A DNA stretch of 64,000 nucleotides from Thermoanaerobaculia bacterium (GCA_030431255.1 JAUIJL010000017.1:1-64000); one strand, 5' to 3'; shown: positions 26,097-35,024, counted from the stretch's first letter. The notes: generated by a model not told the origin, from the sequence alone. Made by a program: numbers and translations.

Positions 26097-27506
26097 CTAG
26101 CGAAATATTTTCGCTCGTAAGCGGTCGGACAGCAGATCGTAAGTGATCTGATCGAACCGGCAGTCTTTGACGTTCGACGGTGCCAACCAATAGTTGTCCA
26201 TCAGGTTTGGCCGATCTTTATCGATCTGGGATGCATGATACGACTTCCAATCAGCGGGATATCCGATCGTGCTGCGGTTTGGATCTGAGTTGTAGTTGTT
26301 GCCGTTGTAAGTTCCGAAGCCCACCGGAATCGGGTCCGAGGCATCGGCCCGGAACTTCTTATTCGCCTGAAACCCACCGGGTCCACCGTCGACGTAAAGA
26401 TCGACGACCGCGCCACGTCCGCAGTCGGAAAACATGTGTCCAAACTCATGGAGTGCCGTCAAGCCGGAGGTGTCGGTGTATCGCGATAGCGTACAGGCTC
26501 CGGGTCTTTCGGTCGCATGGCCATGACCGCGAAGGATCCCGTCGTAAGTGAACGGGGTCTCCGCGCCTGAGGAATCCTTGGTACAGGCGGCGGAAGCGCG
26601 TGTGTGGGTCGCCGAGCCCGTCACCGCGAACGCGACGTCCGCCTGCTCATGGTATCTGGATAGATAGTTTTTGAAGCGGCTCGACCTCGGACCTAACTTG
26701 TTGGGAGGATTGAGCTTAACGAGCGCATTCGAGTCGTTGCTATCGGCCAGAATGGGGTCGAAGATCGTCACGAAACGAATGTGGGCGTCAAGACCGTCTT
26801 GGCGCAACAAATCCTCCCCTTCCGTCAGAAGGTTGGTCAGCGCATAGGTGACAACGTCATGGAATCCCGGCCGATCGAGCACGATCGGATCGGCGATGAA
26901 CTGTCCTCCTTGCTCGATTTCTAGAATGGGGTTCGCCACGAGAGCGACCGTGAACGGATCGCCCTTGGGAGCCCCGGGATACAACACGCGGACCGGCTTT
27001 CTCGATCCTCCGTAAACGTCGATCGGAACAGGTTCACTGGTGAAATTCTGACCGGTGAGCCGGACATGGTTCCGCCCGAGCGCCACAGACGTCGGCAGCT
27101 CCGCCAGGAATACCCAGTGAGGACGTACCAGGTCGGGCACGACGGTGACACTGATTCCCTCGGACTCGAACGTGATCTCCACGTCGTCGGGGAAGCCCGA
27201 GCCGGTGACGCTGTAGAAGTCTTTGCGGATCGCGTGGCCTACGGGGCTGATGTCGTAACCCGCCAATGTGATGGATTCGATCCACGACTGATCCGCCTGG
27301 TGATCAATGCGGACCTCATAGCCGGCACCCTCGGCCTTCACCAACATTCCCGCCATATTCTTCTTGGCGCCGAGGACTTGCGGCTCGTCGTTGTCGCCGA
27401 ATTGGACCAAGAAGACTTCCGTATTGTTTGCTTGCGGCCCGATCCAGGCACAGACAAAGTTGCCGGCCAGGGTCAGCCGCTGTACCAACCCGTTAGTTTG
27501 TTGCAT
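26097..27506 (-). CDS. HEXXH metallopeptidase-like protein with N-terminal VQRL domain
   Basis: 469 residues, no signal peptide. Residues 1-82 (GLVQRLTLAGNFVCAWIGP, then SWIESITL) repeat the domain encoded alone by the preceding gene. Residues about 90-165 look like an Ig-type module (GSGFPDDVEITFES). Residues about 170-469 form a catalytic region with HEFGHMFSDCG (zinc motif 353-357), resembling M64-like or astacin-like zinc peptidases. Several possible ligands follow, and I cannot fix the third one. GGAG is suitably placed before the ATG. The gap to the upstream gene is 15 bases. Probably a peptidase acting in a complex with the small domain protein. Confidence 0.6.
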   Translation of the reverse strand: MQQTNGLVQRLTLAGNFVCAWIGPQANNTEVFLVQFGDNDEPQVLGAKKNMAGMLVKAEGAGYEVRIDHQADQSWIESITLAGYDISPVGHAIRKDFYSVTGSGFPDDVEITFESEGISVTVVPDLVRPHWVFLAELPTSVALGRNHVRLTGQNFTSEPVPIDVYGGSRKPVRVLYPGAPKGDPFTVALVANPILEIEQGGQFIADPIVLDRPGFHDVVTYALTNLLTEGEDLLRQDGLDAHIRFVTIFDPILADSNDSNALVKLNPPNKLGPRSSRFKNYLSRYHEQADVAFAVTGSATHTRASAACTKDSSGAETPFTYDGILRGHGHATERPGACTLSRYTDTSGLTALHEFGHMFSDCGRGAVVDLYVDGGPGGFQANKKFRADASDPIPVGFGTYNGNNYNSDPNRSTIGYPADWKSYHASQIDKDRPNLMDNYWLAPSNVKDCRFDQITYDLLSDRLRAKIFR

Positions 27507-27521
27507 GTCTTGTGCTCCGGG

Positions 27522-27779
27522 TCACGACGGCTCGAGGCTGACCGAGGTAATGATCGAGCTGTCCTCAGGATGATTGACTTTGACCTCCAGCCGATCCATA
27601 TGGGCGCTGGTCAGTGCTTCGATCATGGTGTTCTTGAAGGCCCCCGTGTGGGGGGCGTCTCCGTCTTTTCGCTGGATGATGAGCACTTCTGTGCTGGTCG
27701 GGAGCGGCCCGATCCAGAAGCAGCCGAAGCCCGCGGAAAACACACTTAGGCGTTGAACTAACCCTACTGTTTCAGCCAT
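27522..27779 (-). CDS. stand-alone VQRL-domain protein
   Basis: 85 residues. The whole protein is one domain that recurs at the N terminus of the next gene. Shared positions include GLVQRL, FxCxWIGP, the TEV beta strand, a KN element, and a final VxxxxSxxxSIxLEP-like strand. I do not recognise it from any named family. Predicted strands suggest a small beta barrel or sandwich. AGGAG precedes the ATG. It is the second gene of a four-gene operon (SCP2-like, this one, the metallopeptidase, a small helical protein). The shared domain suggests a common binding partner or self-association. Confidence 0.65.
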   Translation of the reverse strand: MAETVGLVQRLSVFSAGFGCFWIGPLPTSTEVLIIQRKDGDAPHTGAFKNTMIEALTSAHMDRLEVKVNHPEDSSIITSVSLEPS

Positions 27780-27810
27780 TTCGGTCTCTCCTTTTGTGAT
27801 TCGATGCGTT

Positions 27811-28161
27811 TCAGATGGGGTCCTTGAGAATTCCGAGCTCCATCGCGAGATCGCTCAGATACCGGATATCACCTCGGATGCGAAATCCCCCTGCCATGAA
27901 CTGCCGTCGCGCATCCTTTTTTCCCGCGAGGATCTGTTTGATGTCCGAAGCTTTTCCGATGATTTCGATCAGATGCGGTTTCATGGACGCGCTTTTTTTC
28001 ACAGAGGTTCGGCCCGGTGCGCAGTCGATGGTGAAGTCGCCTCCTCCCTTACCGCTCATCCGTAGCGCGATGGTTCCGACGCGCATCTGATTGCTCGTGC
28101 TGAGCCTGGCAGCGAAGTCACTGAGCACGGCCGGCACAGTTTTCGATGGACTTTCTTTCAT
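27811..28161 (-). CDS. SCP2-like sterol-carrier domain protein
   Basis: 116 residues. The second half fits the SCP2 sterol/lipid-binding fold: a DFTIDCAPG strand, IEIIGKASDIKQILAGKKDAR, and MAGGFRIRGDIRYLSDLA, which carries the G-x-hydrophobic-x-G-D pattern of this family. SCP2 domains bind lipids, acyl-CoA or sterols in a hydrophobic tunnel. It is the first gene of the four-gene operon and has AGGAG eight bases upstream of the ATG. Why a lipid-binding domain is encoded with a zinc peptidase is not apparent. The match is moderate and a different alpha/beta fold remains possible. Confidence 0.55.
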   Translation of the reverse strand: MKESPSKTVPAVLSDFAARLSTSNQMRVGTIALRMSGKGGGDFTIDCAPGRTSVKKSASMKPHLIEIIGKASDIKQILAGKKDARRQFMAGGFRIRGDIRYLSDLAMELGILKDPI

Positions 28162-28617
28162 GGAAGACTCCTACTCTTTTGGATTCGGCCTATCCGTCGT
28201 GAGCGCTATGGCAAGCTCCCGACGTCAAGCCAAAGGGTGAGTGTGATCGACGGCCAGGCACGCCCCTTGCCGTCATCTGGGAGTCAGTCGAGGAGATCGT
28301 GTGTTCGGTTCAAAATTTATTACTTGTTGGTTTTTTGGACCGAGCCCGTTTTCAGCGGGTAAGAGCGGTATAATGGAGGCGACAAAGTGCTAAGGACAAC
28401 AAAGCGTGAGGACGTCTGGTTAGACGCGCTTCGGGCTCCCGGCGAGGATGCTCCGAAGCTTAAATATATGCATCTGTTTGGTGGATGCTTCGAGCGGTTT
28501 TCTGAGGCGAGCTACGAATGATCAGTTTACCCGCGGTAGGATGAATCAGAAGAGATAAAAGATTCTCGACGAGTCCACAGATCTCGGTAATTCTGGGATC
28601 AGAGCTGAGGAGGTTTC
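28162..28617. promoter_or_regulatory. divergent promoter region of the SCP2 operon and phosphoesterase gene
   Basis: About 455 bases without a gene, more AT-rich than the surroundings. A perfect -10-like TATAAT is at 28369-28374 on the plus strand, but no good -35 lies 16-18 bases before it. A small stem CCCG/CGGG precedes it at 28345-28358. The divergent operon's promoter must also lie here. GGAGG at 28609-28613 is the ribosome-binding site of the phosphoesterase gene. No RNA gene recognised. Confidence 0.35.
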
Positions 28618-29937
28618 ATGAACAGAAGAGAGAGGCATGAGCTGGGTCGAGCGCTCAGGGAGATGATGGAGGAGATGCCGGAAGACGAGAGGCGGAAACT
28701 GGAGCAGCAGGCTCTCGAAGCGCATCACTATCTGTTGGGTGTCCGTTCAGGTCGATTGGACGCGTCTCAGCCCAGACCGCCGGAGCAGCATCTTTTCTTG
28801 CACAGCTTGCTCCACGATGACCCTGACGGTCTTTTGGCCGAACATGAAGCTTTGAGGAGGGCACAAGCTTCGGGGGAAGACGTTGCCGATGCGTTCGGCA
28901 CTACGGTGGCGCCGGACGGCTCGATCTCATTTGGAGGTGTGGACTACGACACTACGGATCCCAAATGGTCGACTTGTCTTTTAGCTTGGTGGTACACCTC
29001 TGGAGACCAGCCGAATTTTGTAGACGCTCCGGTGGTCAAAGAGATTGAAGACTCGGCGACTCTGGCGATTTTGGGCGATTGGGGTGGCAACAATCAGGCT
29101 GCTCAAGAGGTTGCTCGGGCGGCAAAGAGTCAAAGGCCCGGCTATTTTATTCATCTGGGAGATGTCTACTACAACGGATACTCCGAGTCCGGTGTGACGA
29201 TTGACGACTACCAGAGAAAGAATTTTCTCGCCCCTTGGCCCGGTGTCGCGGACAGGTCGTTCAACCTGAACTCGAATCACGACATGTATGCCCATGGTCG
29301 GGGTTATTTCACGGTAGCTTTGCGGGATTCGAGGTTTCTAACCCAGCGCGGGTGCTCTTATTTCGCGCTGTACAACGCGTCGTTCCGCGTTGTCGGCTTG
29401 GACACGGCGTATTACGACCCGGATCGGAGCGGATCCGGCTTCATGATCGGCACTCTCAATTCGACCCAAGAGGCATTTCTCGGCACGCAGGCAGCCGCGG
29501 CTGCTTCCAGCGGCCAGCAGCTCATCATCTTGACCCACCACAACGGTCTTGCCCTTAACGGCGGCCAAGAAGAGAGTCTATGGGGGCAAGTGACCCGCCA
29601 ATTGTCTCCCCTCAGCGGAAAGACCGTGGTTTGGTATTGGGGCCATGAGCACGCGGCCGCTGTCTACAACTCACGGGTCGTCAACGGTGTGACGATTGCG
29701 CCTCGGTGCAGTGGACACAGCTGTATCCCCTGGGGTGTCGCGTCCGACCTCCAGGACGGCTATCGGGCCGGCAACGTGACCTGGTTCGAGCAGAAGGTGT
29801 TGGGGCCCGGCAGCAACTACTTCGTGACCAATGGGTTCGCTTTTTTGGATCTCGGAAGCCCAGCGACGGAAGCGATTTACGGTCAAGACGCTTCGGGTGG
29901 TCCGTGGTCCGCACATTGGCAAGGACAGATCCCTTAG
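28618..29937 (+). CDS. calcineurin-like metallophosphoesterase
   Basis: 439 residues. The metallophosphoesterase motifs are in order: GDWGG (Asp154), GDVYYNG (Asp182), NSNHDMY (Asn220, His221), THHN, and GHEHA near the end. This supports a binuclear metal phosphatase related to purple-acid-type phosphatases. The first 140 residues are a charged helical region and a small beta part (PDGSISFGGVDYDT) with no clear family. There is no signal peptide, unlike most purple-acid phosphatases. A strong GGAGG lies 4 bases before the ATG. It is divergent from the SCP2/metallopeptidase operon and shares its promoter region. Substrate unknown. Confidence 0.82.
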   Translation: MNRRERHELGRALREMMEEMPEDERRKLEQQALEAHHYLLGVRSGRLDASQPRPPEQHLFLHSLLHDDPDGLLAEHEALRRAQASGEDVADAFGTTVAPDGSISFGGVDYDTTDPKWSTCLLAWWYTSGDQPNFVDAPVVKEIEDSATLAILGDWGGNNQAAQEVARAAKSQRPGYFIHLGDVYYNGYSESGVTIDDYQRKNFLAPWPGVADRSFNLNSNHDMYAHGRGYFTVALRDSRFLTQRGCSYFALYNASFRVVGLDTAYYDPDRSGSGFMIGTLNSTQEAFLGTQAAAAASSGQQLIILTHHNGLALNGGQEESLWGQVTRQLSPLSGKTVVWYWGHEHAAAVYNSRVVNGVTIAPRCSGHSCIPWGVASDLQDGYRAGNVTWFEQKVLGPGSNYFVTNGFAFLDLGSPATEAIYGQDASGGPWSAHWQGQIP

Positions 29938-29955
29938 GTCTGGGATCCGGTTGGC

Positions 29956-30453
29956 TCAACGCTGATCTAGCCCCTTAGTCGGCAGCGTCGAGGGAATCTC
30001 CAACCCGGGGCGCTCGTCGTCCCAGGCGACGGCGCTGATCTTCCAGCCGTTGGAGGTTTTGATCCACTGAATGGACTTCATGCCCCGAGCCTCGAAGGGC
30101 TCGCCCTTCAGCACACCGGACTTCTCGTAGGCGCAGAGCCGTTGTGCCACGTCGCCGAAGATGTCCGTTCGTTCCCAGATCTCACGCTCGGAGAATTCCA
30201 CCAGATCGCCTCCGTTCAAGAGTCGGTCCCGAGGCTCGATGAATTGGGATAGCGAGTAGATCTCGACAGCTTCCCCGCAGGTTTTGATGATTACGCAGCT
30301 CGCGAGGCAGAGCCGATGGAGGCGATCGAGCTCGGGTGCCGTTCCGTTTCTATTGTCGAAAACCTGGAAAAAAGCTTGTGTCGCCTTGTCGATCGCGGCC
30401 TTGTCGACGGTAACCTCGATCTTCGAGACTTGCATGCTACCTGCTTCGTTCAT
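29956..30453 (-). CDS. NTF2-like (SnoaL/DUF4440-type) protein
   Basis: 165 residues. The layout matches an NTF2-like fold: an N-terminal helix DKATQAFFQVFDNRNG, then GEAVEIYSLSQFIEPRDRLL, and two C-terminal strands, including SIQWIKTSNGWKISAVAWDDE, typical of DUF4440-like proteins. Such proteins are usually small-molecule-binding or enzyme-like and cytoplasmic. The reading frame stays open upstream, but the ATG at 30453 is the most plausible start; the Met at 30435 is an alternative. It converges with the phosphoesterase gene, 18 bases between stops, with no obvious terminator. Specific function unknown. Confidence 0.65.
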   Translation of the reverse strand: MNEAGSMQVSKIEVTVDKAAIDKATQAFFQVFDNRNGTAPELDRLHRLCLASCVIIKTCGEAVEIYSLSQFIEPRDRLLNGGDLVEFSEREIWERTDIFGDVAQRLCAYEKSGVLKGEPFEARGMKSIQWIKTSNGWKISAVAWDDERPGLEIPSTLPTKGLDQR

Positions 30454-30548
30454 GGAATCTCTCAAAGGGTGTAGGCTGTTCTTCCATGGTTTCCCGGGGG
30501 GCTCTCCGTGTCGGATCCGGCAAGTCCAGTCCGTTGGGATCATGTCAG

Positions 30549-30668
30549 ATGGAAGACGAGAATGGGATCTCAGAAGCGCTTCTGGAAAAAGCCGAGAGGC
30601 TGTGCGACGAGCTGGACGCCCAAATAGCGAGGGTAGTGAGGGCCCATCGTGCTAAAATCGCTCCATGA
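30549..30668 (+). CDS. 39-residue protein coupled to the AbrB-like gene
   Basis: A short frame encoding MEDENGISEALLEKAERL followed by CDELDAQIARVVRAHRAKIAP. It is amphipathic and helical, acidic at the start and basic at the end. Its TGA overlaps the ATG of the next gene (ATGA), the usual sign of translational coupling. No domain is recognised. It may be the first member of a two-gene unit with the AbrB-type protein, or simply a leader. An in-frame upstream ATG at 30486 gives a 60-residue version with no added support. Confidence 0.45.
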   Translation: MEDENGISEALLEKAERLCDELDAQIARVVRAHRAKIAP

Positions 30669-30925
30669 AAAGCGCCACAGTTTCAATCGACGATTCGGGT
30701 CGTCTTCTTCTTCCGGAAGCTATCCGGAAAGAAGCCGGGCTGAATCCTGGAATGGCTCTCGAGATTCGCTACCGCAATGGACGAGTCGAGATTGAGCCTC
30801 CATCCTCCAAAGTGCGGATCGTCGAAAAGCGAGGTGTTTACGTGGCAGTCCCTGAGGAGCCCTTGAGGCCCCTTACGGCTGAGATGGTCCGAGAGACGCA
30901 GGAAACGATCCGCGATCGAGGCTGA
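30665..30925 (+). CDS. AbrB/MazE/SpoVT-type DNA-binding protein
   Basis: 86 residues. The N-terminal half is a swapped-hairpin AbrB domain: VSIDDSGRLLLPEAIRKEAG, then NPGMALEIRYRNGRVEIEPP. Such proteins are usually antitoxins (VapB/MazE) encoded directly before a PIN or MazF toxin. Here the next gene is a lipoprotein hydrolase only 11 bases away, and no toxin is seen on either side. The C-terminal tail (PLRPLTAEMVRETQETIRDRG) is the type that wraps around a toxin partner. Either the toxin has been lost or the protein acts as a stand-alone regulator. Confidence 0.8.
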   Translation: MKSATVSIDDSGRLLLPEAIRKEAGLNPGMALEIRYRNGRVEIEPPSSKVRIVEKRGVYVAVPEEPLRPLTAEMVRETQETIRDRG

Positions 30926-30936
30926 CGTGCCGGTCC

Positions 30937-31803
30937 ATGAAAAAGCTCGGAATCCCCGCTCTATCGCTCGTCGGGTTGGGTCTGCTGGCCTGTGCCGGGC
31001 AGGATTCGCCGCGGATCGAGCCTGAGTCGTCGTTGCGGACCGGCAACGCCCGGGTCGGAGATCGGACGGTGGCCTGGGTGGAGTCGGGACTGGAACCGGG
31101 ACCCTCGGTGCCGACGATCGTTTTCGTGCACGGATCGCCCGGGTCTTGGACGGCTTGGCGACGGTTTGTGTCGGATCCGCAGCTTCAAGATCGAGCTCGG
31201 TTGGTGGCGGTGGACCGGTTGGGTTTCGGCGGCTCGGGACGCGGGATTCCTGAGCCGTCGCTCCTGCTTCAGGCGGAGGCGGTGGCCGCGGCGGCTGTGA
31301 AGAGCTCAGCGGAAGGCACACGGGACGGTCGAAGCCGCAGGCCGGTGTTGTGGGTGGGGCATTCCTACGGTGGACCGGTGATTTGTCGCTTGGCGGTGGA
31401 CCGGCCCGACTTGGTGGACGCTTTGCTGTTGATCGCGGCGTCGGTGGATCCGGCGCTCGAGAAATTACGCTGGTACAACCGCCTTGCCGCCCACATTCCA
31501 TGGTTGATCCCCAAGGATTTGGAAACCTCGAACCTGGAAATCTTGCCGCTCAAGGATGAGCTGGAGAAGCTGGCGACACGGCTGTCGGAGATCCGTGCCC
31601 CGGCGGTGGTGATTCAAGGTCTGAAAGACCGTCTGGTGCCGGCGGACAACGCGGACTTTTTGCAACGCTCGTTGTCTCGGGTCGAGGTGCGCAAGCTGCC
31701 CGACGCCGGGCATTTGATCCCCTGGCGCCGGCCCGAGGTGGTGGATCGGGCGTTGCGACAGTGGCTCGACGAGGTGGGGGTCGACGGCGAGGCGCAAAGG
31801 TAG
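30937..31803 (+). CDS. alpha/beta hydrolase lipoprotein
   Basis: 288 residues. A lipoprotein signal peptide is clear: SLVGLGLLACAG, with the acylated Cys at residue 19. The alpha/beta-hydrolase fold follows: IVFVHGSPGSWTAW (oxyanion hole), VGHSYGGPV (nucleophile Ser), VVIQGLKDRLVPADNA (acid) and the C-terminal His in DAGHLIPWRRPE. Likely an esterase or lipase anchored in the inner or outer membrane facing the periplasm. It lies 11 bases after the AbrB-like gene, so the two are probably co-transcribed. Substrate not predictable. Confidence 0.88.
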   Translation: MKKLGIPALSLVGLGLLACAGQDSPRIEPESSLRTGNARVGDRTVAWVESGLEPGPSVPTIVFVHGSPGSWTAWRRFVSDPQLQDRARLVAVDRLGFGGSGRGIPEPSLLLQAEAVAAAAVKSSAEGTRDGRSRRPVLWVGHSYGGPVICRLAVDRPDLVDALLLIAASVDPALEKLRWYNRLAAHIPWLIPKDLETSNLEILPLKDELEKLATRLSEIRAPAVVIQGLKDRLVPADNADFLQRSLSRVEVRKLPDAGHLIPWRRPEVVDRALRQWLDEVGVDGEAQR

Positions 31804-31853
31804 ATATCGGCGACTCTGGGCCTTCGATTTCCGGGTTAGACTCTCCCCAAGCC

Positions 31854-32429
31854 ATGGAAAGCGATCCCAAGACCATCACGCGCCTGCTCTCGGCCTGGAG
31901 CGACGGGGACTCCGCCGCGCTCGATCGGCTGATGCCGTTGGTGTATCGCCATCTGCGGGGCATGGCGGCCAATCACCTGCGCTCGGAGCGCGCCGACCAC
32001 ACCCTACAAACCGACGCCTTGGTCAACGAGGCTTATTTGCGGCTGGTTCAACAGGACAAAGCGCGGCTCCAGGATCGAGCCCATTTCTTCGCGATCGCCG
32101 CGCGGGTGATGCGGCGGGTGTTGATGGATCATGCTCGGCAACGGTTGTCCGACAAACGCCGCAACGAAACCGTGCGCCTCGATCCCATGTTGCTCGACGG
32201 CGTAGTCGTCGAGCGTCCTTCGGAGCTTTTGGCCCTGGACGAAGCGCTCGACATCCTGTCGGAGGAAAACCCCGAGCTTTCGGAGATCGTGGTGCTCTTC
32301 TATTTCGGTGGCCTGAGCAACGAGGACATCGGCACGGTTTTGGGCATGGGCAGCGCCACGGTCAAACGGCGGCTGCGTTTGGCCCGCGCCTGGCTCAAGA
32401 CGACCCTCAACGGCGTGGACGAGGTTTGA
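31854..32429 (+). CDS. ECF-like sigma factor, TIGR02999 type
   Basis: 191 residues. Region 2 is visible (LMPLVYRHLRGMAANHLRSE, then HTLQTDALVNEAYLRLVQQD, and FFAIAARVMRRVLMDHARQR) along with region 4 (SEIVVLFYFGGLSNEDIGTV, then GSATVKRRLRLARAWLK). The ALVNEAYLRLV segment is diagnostic of the TIGR02999 family expanded in Acidobacteria and Planctomycetes, commonly encoded next to Ser/Thr kinases, as here with a 15-base gap. No anti-sigma gene follows, so the kinase may be its control partner. The ATG chosen sits directly before the family start; a longer open frame overlaps the upstream gene. Confidence 0.92.
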   Translation: MESDPKTITRLLSAWSDGDSAALDRLMPLVYRHLRGMAANHLRSERADHTLQTDALVNEAYLRLVQQDKARLQDRAHFFAIAARVMRRVLMDHARQRLSDKRRNETVRLDPMLLDGVVVERPSELLALDEALDILSEENPELSEIVVLFYFGGLSNEDIGTVLGMGSATVKRRLRLARAWLKTTLNGVDEV

Positions 32430-32444
32430 TCGAAAGGATCTTCT

Positions 32445-35024
32445 GTGGCTTCGGATTCCTGGCAGCGGGTGGCGGATCTTTTCGATCGTGCCGTGGAGCT
32501 CGACGGTCCCGAGCGGGAGGACTTCCTGCGGCGGGAGTGCGGTGACGACGAGATTCTGTTGAAGAAGGTGCGCGAGCTGATCGCGGCCGATGAGGATCCG
32601 GACGACGGCTTTCTCAAAACCCCCGTTCTGGCTTCGCAAGGTGATATCTCCGTGCGCCCGCGGGTCTCGCCGGGGGATCGGCTCGGTCCGTTTCGATTGG
32701 TGAGGGAGATCGGTCGAGGCGGCATGGGGGTGGTATTTCTCGCCACCCGCGACGACCAAACCTTCGAGCGCGAGGTCGCGATCAAGCTGCTGAACAGCCG
32801 TTTGGCGAGCCCGGAAGCCCATCGACGGCTCGAGATCGAGCGCCAGATGCTCGCCGGATTGGACCATCCCTCGATCGCGACCCTCTTCGACGGCGGCACC
32901 GCGGACGACGGCTCGCCTTATCTGGTGATGGAGCACATCGACGGGCCGGCGATCGATACCTATTGTGATCAGGAGCGGCTCACCGTCGAGCAGCGCATCG
33001 AGCTGTTCCTAAAGGTTTGCGAGGCCGTGCAAGTGGCCCATCGAAGTCTGGTGGTGCATCGGGACTTGAAGCCGTCGAACATTTTGATGACCCGGGAAGG
33101 CGTGCCGAAATTGTTGGATTTCGGCATCGCCAAATGGCTCGAGCCCCAGAGCTCGGGAGCGACGAGCCCGGTGACCGAGGCTTGGATGCGGGTGCTGACC
33201 CCCGGCTATGCCAGCCCGGAGCAAGTGCAGGGCCGACCGGTGACCACCGCTTGTGACGTCTACGCCCTCGGCGTGCTGCTCTACAAGCTGCTGAGCGGGA
33301 CCTTGCCGTTTCGATTCAATGATTCGAGTCTCGAAGACATCGACCGCGTCCTGCGCTCGAGGGAAGCCCCCAAGGCAAGCGAAGGGTTGAGGCGTGGGGC
33401 CGATGATCCGGACATCCAGAGCCTAGCCGCCGAGCGTCGACTGTCCGTCAAGGGGCTGGCGGCCCGCCTTTCGGGGGATCTCGACGCCATCCTCGCCAAG
33501 GCCCTGCGCAGCTCCCCCGAGCATCGATACGGCACCGTCGATCAGCTCGCCGAGGATCTGCGGCGGGCTCTGAACGGCTTCCCCGTGCGAGCCCGGCGGG
33601 GCACTTGGAGGTATCGGGCGAAGAAGCTGTTCGCCCGACATCGCCGGTCGCTATCGGCGTTGGCCGCGGTCGCCGTCGCCGGGGTGGTCGCGCTGATCGG
33701 CCTGACGCGGTTGTCGATCCAGCTTCAGCAGGAACGGGACGACAAAGATCAAGTGATCTCTTTCATCGTCGATCTCTTTGAAACGGCGGATCCCGCGTCG
33801 AATCTGGGAGAGGCGTTGACCGTGCGTCAGGTGCTGGATCAAACGGAGGGTCGTTTTGACGCGTTGAGCGATCAGCCGGAGGTGGAATCCACACTGCGAG
33901 AGGTGGTCGGGCGGATCTATCTGAGCTTGGGCGTCGGTGATCGCGCCACGGAAGCGTTCGCCGCCGCTTTGAGGTTGCAGGAGCGGCTTCACGGTGACGA
34001 CAGCCCAGAAGCCTCGCAGCTTCGAAGCCGATATGCCGTCGCCCTGCGGGAAAGCGGCGACTTCGACTCGGCGATCGAGACGGGTCGGCGGGCGGTCGAA
34101 GACCTCCGGCGCGCCGGCGTGCCCGGCGAAGAGCTCGTTCCGCCCCTCAACGATTGGGTGTCTTCCCTGTGCATCCTCGGTCGATACGAGGCGGCCGATC
34201 CGCCGTCCGAGGAAGCCCTCGATCTGTCGCGGCGCGCGGTGGGGGAGCGATGCGATGGGACGTCCATGGAGGCGAATCAACGCTCGGAGGAGACGTGCCT
34301 GGATTTGGCGCGCAGCCAGGTGAATCGCGGTGCGGTGTTGAGATTCCAGGAAAAGATCGAAGAGGCTGCCGACCTTTATGGCCGGGCGTTGGTGATTTAT
34401 CAACGTCTCCTACCGAGCGGCCATCCGGAGATCGCGGATTTGCTGAGTGTCCGCGCGGCCCTGCTCCGTCAATTGGGACGCCTGGAAGAGGCCGAGGCCG
34501 CGTACCGAGAGGTCCTGGCCGCACAGCGTCAGGTCTACGGCGACGACCATCCCCACATGGCCAGAACCTTGGGGCTCTTGGCGTCGTTGCTCTTTGAGAC
34601 GGGGCGTGACGAAGAAGCGTTGGAGGAGAATCTTCGATCCGTCGAGATGCTGCATCGCACCTGGGGCGCCGAGCATCCTCGCACCCTGTGGTCGGAGATC
34701 CTATTGGCTCGACGTTTTCTCGAACGAGGCCGGCCCGAACGGGCCGAAACCCGCCTGCGATCCCATTTGGCGACCTGGCGCGCCGCCGACCTCGGGGGGC
34801 AATGCTGGTTGGCGGCCGAGGTCGAGGGAACCTTGGGAGAGGCGCTCATGGCGCTCGGTCGTTTCGACCAGGCCGCGCCTTTGGTGGAAAGTAGCTTCCA
34901 CACGGTGTTTCGAGAGCTCGGCCATCAGGAGTCGCCGAAGTCCATGGGGCGGGTCCAACGGGCGTTGGATCGATGGGAATCCTTCCGAGCCTCGGCGGAC
35001 GCCTCCTCGGAGCCGTCAACTTAA
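32445..35024 (+). CDS. membrane-anchored Ser/Thr kinase with TPR tail, sigma-factor partner
   Basis: 859 residues, GTG start 15 bases after the ECF sigma gene. The first 60 residues are the N-terminal module typical of acidobacterial kinases (WQRVADLFDRAVELDGPER). Kinase domain at about 80-385 with GRGGMGVVF, Lys114 (VAIKLL), HRDLKPSN (Asp207), DFG 225-227 and SPEQ. Membrane helix at about 402-423. The remaining 430 residues are TPRs of the kinesin-light-chain type (VYGDDHPHMARTLGLLASL). All catalytic residues are present. The pair resembles many acidobacterial sigma/kinase couples in which the kinase controls the sigma factor. Confidence 0.92.
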   Translation: MASDSWQRVADLFDRAVELDGPEREDFLRRECGDDEILLKKVRELIAADEDPDDGFLKTPVLASQGDISVRPRVSPGDRLGPFRLVREIGRGGMGVVFLATRDDQTFEREVAIKLLNSRLASPEAHRRLEIERQMLAGLDHPSIATLFDGGTADDGSPYLVMEHIDGPAIDTYCDQERLTVEQRIELFLKVCEAVQVAHRSLVVHRDLKPSNILMTREGVPKLLDFGIAKWLEPQSSGATSPVTEAWMRVLTPGYASPEQVQGRPVTTACDVYALGVLLYKLLSGTLPFRFNDSSLEDIDRVLRSREAPKASEGLRRGADDPDIQSLAAERRLSVKGLAARLSGDLDAILAKALRSSPEHRYGTVDQLAEDLRRALNGFPVRARRGTWRYRAKKLFARHRRSLSALAAVAVAGVVALIGLTRLSIQLQQERDDKDQVISFIVDLFETADPASNLGEALTVRQVLDQTEGRFDALSDQPEVESTLREVVGRIYLSLGVGDRATEAFAAALRLQERLHGDDSPEASQLRSRYAVALRESGDFDSAIETGRRAVEDLRRAGVPGEELVPPLNDWVSSLCILGRYEAADPPSEEALDLSRRAVGERCDGTSMEANQRSEETCLDLARSQVNRGAVLRFQEKIEEAADLYGRALVIYQRLLPSGHPEIADLLSVRAALLRQLGRLEEAEAAYREVLAAQRQVYGDDHPHMARTLGLLASLLFETGRDEEALEENLRSVEMLHRTWGAEHPRTLWSEILLARRFLERGRPERAETRLRSHLATWRAADLGGQCWLAAEVEGTLGEALMALGRFDQAAPLVESSFHTVFRELGHQESPKSMGRVQRALDRWESFRASADASSEPST

